64,000 nt of DNA from Actinomadura sp. K4S16. GTDB lineage: Bacteria > Actinomycetota > Actinomycetes > Streptosporangiales > Streptosporangiaceae. Where the stretch lies: positions 62,001-126,000 of the forward strand of contig NZ_BDDE01000024.1 of assembly GCF_008327685.1 (NCBI RefSeq). Reading direction: 5' to 3'. Shown here piece by piece: positions 58,869 to 64,000 of the stretch. The notes under the pieces were generated by a model, which saw only the letters and a program-made list of their open reading frames with translations, made no database searches and had not been told where the DNA came from. Both the position numbers and the translations under genes were made by a program. The first letter of the stretch is position 1. Every line of letters starts with the position of its first letter.

Positions 58869-60110
58869 ATGACCGAGGCCGCCGCCTCCTCCGGCTCCGA
58901 TCTCTCCCCGCCCCGCGCGGGCGGCCGGAGGCCGGTGCTGGTCCTCGTGCTGGGCGCGCTGACCGCGCTGGCGCCGCTGTCGATCGACATGTACCTGCCG
59001 GCGCTGCCCCGCATGTCGGCGGACCTGTCGACGGGCGCGGTCCAGACGCAGCTCACGCTCACCGCGTGCGTCGTCGGCCTCGCCCTCGGGCAGGCGGTCG
59101 CCGGGCCGCTCAGCGACGCGCTCGGCCGCCGCCGCCCGCTGCTGGCCGGGCTCGTCCTCTACGCCGCCGCGTCACTGCTGTGCGCGGCGGCGCCGACCGT
59201 GGAGACCCTCATCGCGCTGCGGCTGGTGCAGGGCGCCGCCGGGGCGGCCGGGATCGTGATCGCGCGGGCGGTCGTCCGGGACCTGTACGACGGGGTCGCC
59301 GCGGCCCGGTTCTTCTCGGTGCTGATGCTGGTGAACGGGCTGGCGCCGATCCTCGCGCCCGTCCTCGGCGGGCAGCTGCTGCGGATCGTGCCGTGGCCGG
59401 GGGTGTTCGCGGTCCTCGCCGCGATCGGCGTCGCGCTGTTCCTCGGCTCGCTGCTCGGGCTGGCGGAGACGCTGCCGGCCGGCCGGCGCGAGACGGGCGG
59501 GCTGCGCGCGGCCGCCGCCGCCGGCAAGGCGCTCGCCCGGGACCGGGCGTTCGCGGGGTACGCGCTGACGATCGGCCTGTCGTTCGGGGCGTTGTTCACC
59601 TACATCTCGGGATCGCCGTTCGTGCTCCAGGACATCTACGGCATGTCGCCCCAGGGGTTCAGCATCGCCTTCGGCGCCAACTCCCTCGGGATCGTGGCCG
59701 CGGGGCAGGCGGGCGCGCTCCTCGCCGGACGGGTCGCGCTGGTGCGGCTGCTGGCCGCCGGGCTCGCCGTCGTCGCCGCCGGCGGAGCGGTCCTGATGGC
59801 GGCGGTCCTCGCCGGGTGGGGCCTGGCCGGGGTGCTGCCGGGGCTGTTCCTGGTCGCGGCCGGGCAGGGGCTGATCCTGCCGAACGCCACCGCGCTGGCG
59901 CTGGCGGGCCGCCCGCCGCGGGTCGCCGGGACCGCGTCGGCGCTGCTCGGGGTGACCCAGTTCGCGCTGGGCGGCGCCGCCGCTCCGCTGGCGGGGGTCG
60001 CCGGGCCGGGCACCGCCGTCCCGATGGCCGTGACCATCGCCGCGCTCGCGGTCCTTGCCCCGGCCGCCGCCGTCGCCTCCCGCGCGCCGCGGGCCGCGGC
60101 GCAGCTCTGA
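58869..60110 (+). CDS. Bcr/CflA family MFS multidrug exporter
   Basis: About 413 aa with 12 membrane segments. Family marks: LSIDMYLPALPRMSADL in helix 1, GLALGQAVAGPLSDALGRRRPLL (motif A), and VQGAAGAAGIVIARAVVRDLYDG. Bcr/CflA transporters are drug:H+ antiporters (bicyclomycin, chloramphenicol and others). It follows the nitroreductase by 22 bases and ends at a hairpin shared with the TetR gene. The physiological substrate is unknown. Confidence 0.92.
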   Translation: MTEAAASSGSDLSPPRAGGRRPVLVLVLGALTALAPLSIDMYLPALPRMSADLSTGAVQTQLTLTACVVGLALGQAVAGPLSDALGRRRPLLAGLVLYAAASLLCAAAPTVETLIALRLVQGAAGAAGIVIARAVVRDLYDGVAAARFFSVLMLVNGLAPILAPVLGGQLLRIVPWPGVFAVLAAIGVALFLGSLLGLAETLPAGRRETGGLRAAAAAGKALARDRAFAGYALTIGLSFGALFTYISGSPFVLQDIYGMSPQGFSIAFGANSLGIVAAGQAGALLAGRVALVRLLAAGLAVVAAGGAVLMAAVLAGWGLAGVLPGLFLVAAGQGLILPNATALALAGRPPRVAGTASALLGVTQFALGGAAAPLAGVAGPGTAVPMAVTIAALAVLAPAAAVASRAPRAAAQL

Positions 60111-60117
60111 ACCGAGC

Positions 60118-60142
60118 CTGACGCGCCGACCGGCGCCGTCAG
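60118..60142. terminator. Hairpin between convergent Bcr/CflA and tetR genes
   Basis: CTGACG-CGCCG (60118-60128) pairs with CGGCG-C-CGTCAG (60131-60142), 11 pairs with one bulged C and a tiny loop. It overlaps the tetR stop codon. Confidence 0.6.
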
Positions 60143-60774
60143 CCCGCGGGCCGGTCCAGGGCGCCGAGGATGAACCCGGCGACCTCGTCGGCGAGCCGGG
60201 AGGCGGGCTTGGGGCCGTTCGAGCGGTACCAGGACGGCATCTGGTTGACCATGCCGAGCGCCACGATCGTGATCGTCTCGGCGGGCGTGCCGGTGCCGAA
60301 CACGCCGTCCCGCTGGCCCTGCTCGATGAGGCCCCGGAACGTCACGTGGTAGCGGCGGCGGTCGGCGCGCACCGAGCGCATCCGGGCGTGGTCGAGCCGG
60401 TGCATCTCGCGGGCGAACACCTTCGCCTCGTCGATGTGCTCCGCGGTGCTGCGGATCAGCCCGGTCAGCACCGCGCGGACGGCCTCGCGCGGCGGCAGGC
60501 CCCGCGCCAGGACCGCGCCGAGGTCGGCGAGCTGGCGGGCGATCAGCGAGTGGTAGATCTCGTAGAGCAGATCGTCCTTGGAGTCGAAGTAGTGGTAGAG
60601 CGCGCCCTTGGTGACCTGGGCGGCCTCCACGATGTTCTGCACGGACGTCCCGTCGAAGCCGCGCTCGGCGAACAGCCGCAGCGCCGCGTCCAGGATCCGC
60701 CGCTCGACCGCGCTCTGCCGGACGGGCGCGGTGGACTCCGGCACCGGGCCGGAGGCCGATCCGGGCTCGGTCAC
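60139..60774 (-). CDS. TetR-family transcriptional regulator
   Basis: About 211 aa. N-terminal helix-turn-helix: ILDAALRLFAERGFDGTSVQNIVEAAQVTKGALYHYFDSKDDLL, classic TetR. The C-terminal domain (about 95-205) is all-helical, with HIDEAKVFAREMHRL. GTG 60774 has AAGGAGG upstream. Divergent from the phosphotriesterase-family gene with a perfect palindrome between them, so it likely represses that gene and itself. Confidence 0.93.
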   Translation of the reverse strand: MTEPGSASGPVPESTAPVRQSAVERRILDAALRLFAERGFDGTSVQNIVEAAQVTKGALYHYFDSKDDLLYEIYHSLIARQLADLGAVLARGLPPREAVRAVLTGLIRSTAEHIDEAKVFAREMHRLDHARMRSVRADRRRYHVTFRGLIEQGQRDGVFGTGTPAETITIVALGMVNQMPSWYRSNGPKPASRLADEVAGFILGALDRPAG

Positions 60775-60801
60775 CTGGGGCACCTCCTTCGCGCGCGGGC
60801 A

Positions 60802-60852
60802 TTGACTCCGTTGTGTCCCGCGCCATAGCTTGCCAGAAACCGACCGGTCGGT
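60802..60852 (+). promoter_or_regulatory. Promoter and TetR-type operator of phosphotriesterase-family gene
   Basis: TTGACT (60802-60807), 17 bases, ATAGCT (60825-60830) reads toward the plus-strand gene. Just after it lies ACCGACCGGTCGGT (60839-60852), a perfect 14-bp palindrome of the kind bound by TetR regulators of aromatic/acyl-CoA genes. It would block transcription start. Confidence 0.7.
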
Positions 60853-60957
60853 ATGCGCAGGGCCAGTATGCACCCGCAGCCGCGTCCCGCACCGCACCTC
60901 ATACGCACGGCCTCACACGCACCGCAGCCTCTTCACGCACCGCAAGGGGGAGAACCG

Positions 60958-61938
60958 ATGCCCGCAGTTGAAACCGTCCGCGGCCCCGTCGACGCCACCG
61001 GTCTCGGGCGCACGCTGATGCACGAGCACGTCTTCGTGCTCGGCGCCGAGCACGTCCAGAACTACGGCGCGGGCGACTGGTGGGACGAGGAGGAGAAGGT
61101 CGCGGACGCGGTCGGCAAGCTGCGCGAGCTGGCCGGGCTCGGCGTCACCACCATCGCCGACCCGACGGTGTGGGGGCTCGGCCGCTACATCCCGCGGATC
61201 CAGCGGATCAACGAGGCGGTGCCGGAGCTCAACATCATCGTGGCGACGGGCATCTACACCTACAACGACCTGCCGTTCCAGTTCCACCACCGGGGCCCCG
61301 GCACGCTGGTGGACGAGGGCCCGGACCCCATGATCGCCGACTTCACCCGCGACCTGACCGAGGGCATCGCCGGGACGGGGGTCAAGGCCGCGTTCCTCAA
61401 GTGCGCCGTGGACGCCCCCGGCCTCACCCCCGGCGTCGAGCGGGTGCTGCGGGCCGTCGCCGCGACGCACCGCGAGACGGGCGCGCCGGTCACCGTGCAC
61501 ACCGAGAGCTCGATCCACGCGGGGCGGCCGGTCCTCGGCATCCTCGGCGAGGAGGGCGTGGACCTCGCCAAGGTCGTCGTGGGGCACGCGGGCGACAGCA
61601 ACGACCTCGACTACCTGATGGAGCTGGCCGACACCGGCGCGATCCTCGGCATGGACCGCTTCGGCCTCGACATCATCAACCCGACCGCGGACCGGGTCGC
61701 CACCATCGCGGCCCTGTGCGAGCGGGGCTACGCCGACCGGATGGTCCTCAGCCACGACGCGTCCTGCTTCATCGACTGGTTCGGCCCCGACCCGGCGACG
61801 GTCCCGGCGATGCAGCCGAACTGGAACTACCGGCACATCAGCGAGGACGTCCTGCCCGCGCTGCGCGCCGGCGGCGTCTCCGACGCCCAGATCGACCAGA
61901 TGCTCGTGGAGAACCCCCGCCGGTACTTCACCCGCTGA
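60958..61938 (+). CDS. Phosphotriesterase-family metal-dependent hydrolase
   Basis: About 326 aa, amidohydrolase TIM barrel. Metal ligands visible in order: HEH near residue 20 (LMHEHVF), Lys in AAFLKCA, His in VTVHTESS, His in VVGHAGDSND, Asp in LSHDASC. The family includes lactonases, organophosphate hydrolases and phosphotriesterase homology proteins. The natural substrate is unknown; a lactone or ester is likely. ATG 60958 has AAGGGGGAG upstream. Controlled by the divergent TetR gene, judging from the operator. Confidence 0.9.
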   Translation: MPAVETVRGPVDATGLGRTLMHEHVFVLGAEHVQNYGAGDWWDEEEKVADAVGKLRELAGLGVTTIADPTVWGLGRYIPRIQRINEAVPELNIIVATGIYTYNDLPFQFHHRGPGTLVDEGPDPMIADFTRDLTEGIAGTGVKAAFLKCAVDAPGLTPGVERVLRAVAATHRETGAPVTVHTESSIHAGRPVLGILGEEGVDLAKVVVGHAGDSNDLDYLMELADTGAILGMDRFGLDIINPTADRVATIAALCERGYADRMVLSHDASCFIDWFGPDPATVPAMQPNWNYRHISEDVLPALRAGGVSDAQIDQMLVENPRRYFTR

Positions 61939-62026
61939 GCCCGCCCGGGCCAGATGCCTCCTTCCGCACGGACTATTCCCCCGGAATCGGGAATCATGGG
62001 AGGAACCTGCGGGAGGAGGCTTCGAG

Positions 62027-63112
62027 GTGAGCGAGGATTCCAGGCGCGGCCGCGCCCGCGCCGCGGTCCCGTTGCTGCTGGCCCTGCTCCCCGCCCTGCT
62101 CGCCCCGGGCTGCCGGGTCGTGGAGAGCGGGAGCCCGCAGGACGTCCCGCCGGCCCCCACGGCGACCAGGAGCAAGCACGCCAAGCCCAGCGGGCGCCGG
62201 CCCGGCGTCGTCAACATCGAGACCGAGCAGACGCTGAACGGCACCCGGGCCGCCGGGACGGGCATCGTGCTCACCCCGTCCGGCTTCGTGCTGACCAACA
62301 ACCACGTCATCCAGGGCGCCACCGCGATCAGGGGCACCGACGTCGACGACCGCCGCACCTACACCGCGCAGGTCGTCGGCTACGACCGGACGGGCGACAT
62401 CGCGGTGATCCGGCTGTCCGGCGCGGCGCGGCTGAAGCCCGCCGCGTTCGCCTCCGCGCGCGGCGTCGAGATCGGCGACACGGTCACCGCCGTCGGCAAC
62501 GCGGGCGGCAAGGGCGGCACGCCCGCGGTCGTCACCGGCCGGGTCACCGCGCTGGAGCAGTCGGTCACCGCGCGCGACGACAGCAACGGCACCTCCGAGC
62601 GGCTCACCGGCCTGATCGAGACGAGCACCCCGATCAGGCCGGGCGACTCCGGCGGGCCGCTGCTCGACACCGCGGGCAAGGTCATCGGCATCAACACCGC
62701 GGCGTCCGCCGGGATCGCGACGAGGGGCGCCGAGCAGCGCCAGGACCACCGCGGCTACGCCATCCCGTCCGACCGGGCGCTGGAGATCGCCCGGCAGATC
62801 CAGCGCGGCGAGGCGTCCTCGACCGTGCACATCGGCCGGACCGCGATGCTCGGCGTCAAGGTCCGCCCCAACGGCCGCTCCCCGGGCGCGCTGGTCGCCG
62901 ACCTCGTGCCCGGCTCCCCCGCCGCGGCCGCCGGCGTCCCGGTCGGCGCCGTGATCGTCGCCTTCGGCGACGCCGCCGTCGACACGCCGTCCACCCTCAC
63001 GACCCTGATGCTGGCCCACCACCCGGGCGACGCCGTCCGGATCGAGTGGACGACGCAGCAGGGCGAGCGCATGACGGGGACCGTCCACCTGACGGAAGGC
63101 CCGCCCCAGTAG
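62027..63112 (+). CDS. HtrA-like serine protease lipoprotein with PDZ domain
   Basis: About 361 aa. A lipoprotein signal (hydrophobic LLLALLPALLAPGC, lipobox Cys about residue 29) predicts export and membrane anchoring. Trypsin-like triad: His in TNNHVIQG, Asp in TGDIAVI, Ser in PGDSGGPL. A C-terminal PDZ domain (about 265-355, LGVKV..GALVADLVPGSPAAAAGVPVG) completes the HtrA/DegP layout. Expected role: envelope protein quality control or regulated proteolysis. GTG 62027 has GGGAGGAGG upstream. Confidence 0.92.
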   Translation: MSEDSRRGRARAAVPLLLALLPALLAPGCRVVESGSPQDVPPAPTATRSKHAKPSGRRPGVVNIETEQTLNGTRAAGTGIVLTPSGFVLTNNHVIQGATAIRGTDVDDRRTYTAQVVGYDRTGDIAVIRLSGAARLKPAAFASARGVEIGDTVTAVGNAGGKGGTPAVVTGRVTALEQSVTARDDSNGTSERLTGLIETSTPIRPGDSGGPLLDTAGKVIGINTAASAGIATRGAEQRQDHRGYAIPSDRALEIARQIQRGEASSTVHIGRTAMLGVKVRPNGRSPGALVADLVPGSPAAAAGVPVGAVIVAFGDAAVDTPSTLTTLMLAHHPGDAVRIEWTTQQGERMTGTVHLTEGPPQ

Positions 63113-63170
63113 CGTGCCCGGGGCGCGCCGCCGTGCGAAAGTGGGGATGTCGGCCGACCAGGAGGACCCC

Positions 63171-64000
63171 ATGACGCGCAAAGCCCCCGCCGATGACTTC
63201 GACGACGCCGGTATCGAGGTCTCGGAGCCGAAGACCTGGGCGGCGGGCGTTCCCGGGGTGACGGCCGCGCTGCGCCACTCGCACGCGCAGATGGGCGTGC
63301 GGCGCACCGCGCTGACGCTGCTGCGCGTCAACCAGAAGCAGGGGTTCGACTGCCCCGGGTGCGCCTGGCCGGAGGGCGACCACCGGCACGCCGCCGAGTT
63401 CTGCGAGAACGGCGCGAAGGCCGTCGCGGAGGAGGCGACGGTCCGGCGCGTCACCCGGGAGTTCTTCGCCGAGCACGGCGTCGCCGACCTGGCCGGACGC
63501 TCCGACCACTGGCTCGGGCAGCAGGGGCGGCTGACCGAGCCGATGGTGAAGCGCGCCGGGTCCGAGCACTACGAGCCGCTCTCGTGGGACGAGGCGTTCG
63601 GCCTGCTCGTGTCCGAGCTGAACGCCCTGGAGTCGCCGGACGAGGCCGTCTTCTACACCTCCGGCCGGACGAGCAACGAGGCCGCGTTCGCCTACCAGCT
63701 GTTCGCGCGGGAGTTCGGCACGAACAACCTGCCCGACTGCAGCAACATGTGCCACGAGTCGTCCGGGTCCGCGCTGAACGAGACGATCGGCATCGGCAAG
63801 GGGTCGGTGCTGCTGGAGGACCTCTACCGGGCCGACCTGATCTTCGTCGTCGGCCAGAACCCGGGGACGAACCACCCGCGGATGCTGTCGGCACTGGAGC
63901 GGGCGAAGAAGGAGGGCGCCCGCGTCATCGCCGTCAACCCGCTGCCCGAGGCGGGGCTGATGCGGTTCAGGAACCCGCAGCGCCCCGCCGGGCTGACCGG
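63171..64000 (+). CDS. FdhF/YdeP-type molybdopterin oxidoreductase (partial, C-terminus outside window)
   Basis: The frame is open from ATG 63171 (GGAGG upstream) to the window end, 276 residues seen of an expected 750 or so. It reads MTRKAPADDFDDAGIEVSEP, then QGFDCPGCAWPEGDHRHAAEFCENGAKA (iron-sulfur-type Cys residues), FYTSGRTSNEAAFAYQLFAR, and PDCSNMCHESSGSALNETIG at the pterin site. This matches the FdhF/YdeP family related to formate dehydrogenase. The substrate of YdeP-type members is not established. No FeS subunit or FdhD gene is visible in the window. Confidence 0.9.
   Translation, partial: MTRKAPADDFDDAGIEVSEPKTWAAGVPGVTAALRHSHAQMGVRRTALTLLRVNQKQGFDCPGCAWPEGDHRHAAEFCENGAKAVAEEATVRRVTREFFAEHGVADLAGRSDHWLGQQGRLTEPMVKRAGSEHYEPLSWDEAFGLLVSELNALESPDEAVFYTSGRTSNEAAFAYQLFAREFGTNNLPDCSNMCHESSGSALNETIGIGKGSVLLEDLYRADLIFVVGQNPGTNHPRMLSALERAKKEGARVIAVNPLPEAGLMRFRNPQRPAGLT

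Noticed and set aside
54000..59062. Long minus-strand open frames opposite GAP1 and the membrane GTPase
   Set aside because: Same antisense effect. The plus-strand genes have ribosome sites, start/stop overlaps and recognisable motifs.
1..64000. CRISPR arrays, tRNA genes, rRNA genes, intact insertion sequences or prophage genes
   Set aside because: None could be supported. The only repeats seen are module duplications, the protease duplication and short palindromes.

Overview
The window is chromosomal DNA from a very GC-rich actinomycete. Third codon positions are almost all G or C, GTG and TTG starts are common, and many starts have GGAGG-type ribosome sites. Streptogrisin-type proteases, an F420/PPOX-type enzyme, an MbtH-dependent NRPS and a GAP1/double-GTPase operon all fit Streptomyces/Actinomadura-like relatives. 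The genus cannot be fixed from sequence alone. No tRNA, rRNA, CRISPR array or intact insertion sequence was seen.

Region 1 (1-4.2 kb): the 5' end of a NarL-type response regulator (cut by the window edge), an ornithine-cyclodeaminase-family enzyme, and two tandem secreted S1 proteases. The proteases share a duplicated leader that contains an inverted repeat, and each is followed by a strong hairpin.

Region 2 (4.2-34.4 kb): a nonribosomal peptide cluster. A minus-strand operon reads from 30.1 kb down to 4.2 kb: NRPS1 (C-A-T, C-A-T, C-[partial A]-T, C-A-T-E), NRPS2 (C-A-T, C-A-T-E), NRPS3 (C-A-T-TE), MbtH protein, GNAT acetyltransferase, type II thioesterase. Genes overlap or nearly touch. Upstream lie a stand-alone adenylation protein and, divergent from it, SbnA- and SbnB-like genes that make L-2,3-diaminopropionate (Dap). 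Seven carrier domains predict a heptapeptide. Modules 4 and 6 read as Thr and carry epimerases, and the following C domains are of the D-accepting type. The most unusual point is module 3: it keeps only the distal part of an A domain (A9 and A10 with the catalytic Lys), while the stand-alone adenylation protein stops just before that part. The two look like complementary pieces of one split A domain.

Region 3 (34.4-47.8 kb): ordinary metabolic and regulatory genes. These are an MFS exporter divergent from a MarR regulator, a quinone-oxidoreductase-like protein, Uma2, acyl-CoA dehydrogenase, DUF2000 with an AraC regulator, ADP-ribosylglycohydrolase, an alpha/beta hydrolase behind a palindrome-rich promoter, a PPOX enzyme, a membrane protein, enoyl-CoA hydratase, and a class II aldolase divergent from a PfkB kinase. 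An ACT-domain protein closes the region. At 34.4-34.7 kb two unrelated gene remnants (MmyB-like and SDR) are joined head to head.

Region 4 (48.0-58.1 kb): one tight plus-strand operon of GrpE-like protein, lidless Hsp70, an 875-aa FN3-containing protein, a zinc-ribbon GTPase, a GAP1-type protein and a membrane-anchored zinc-ribbon GTPase. This matches the predicted double-GTPase conflict/signalling systems of actinobacteria, whose action has not been shown as far as I know.

Region 5 (58.2-64 kb): RutE-like nitroreductase, Bcr/CflA exporter, TetR regulator with a perfect palindrome before a phosphotriesterase-family gene, an HtrA-like lipoprotein protease, and the start of an FdhF/YdeP molybdopterin oxidoreductase that runs off the edge.
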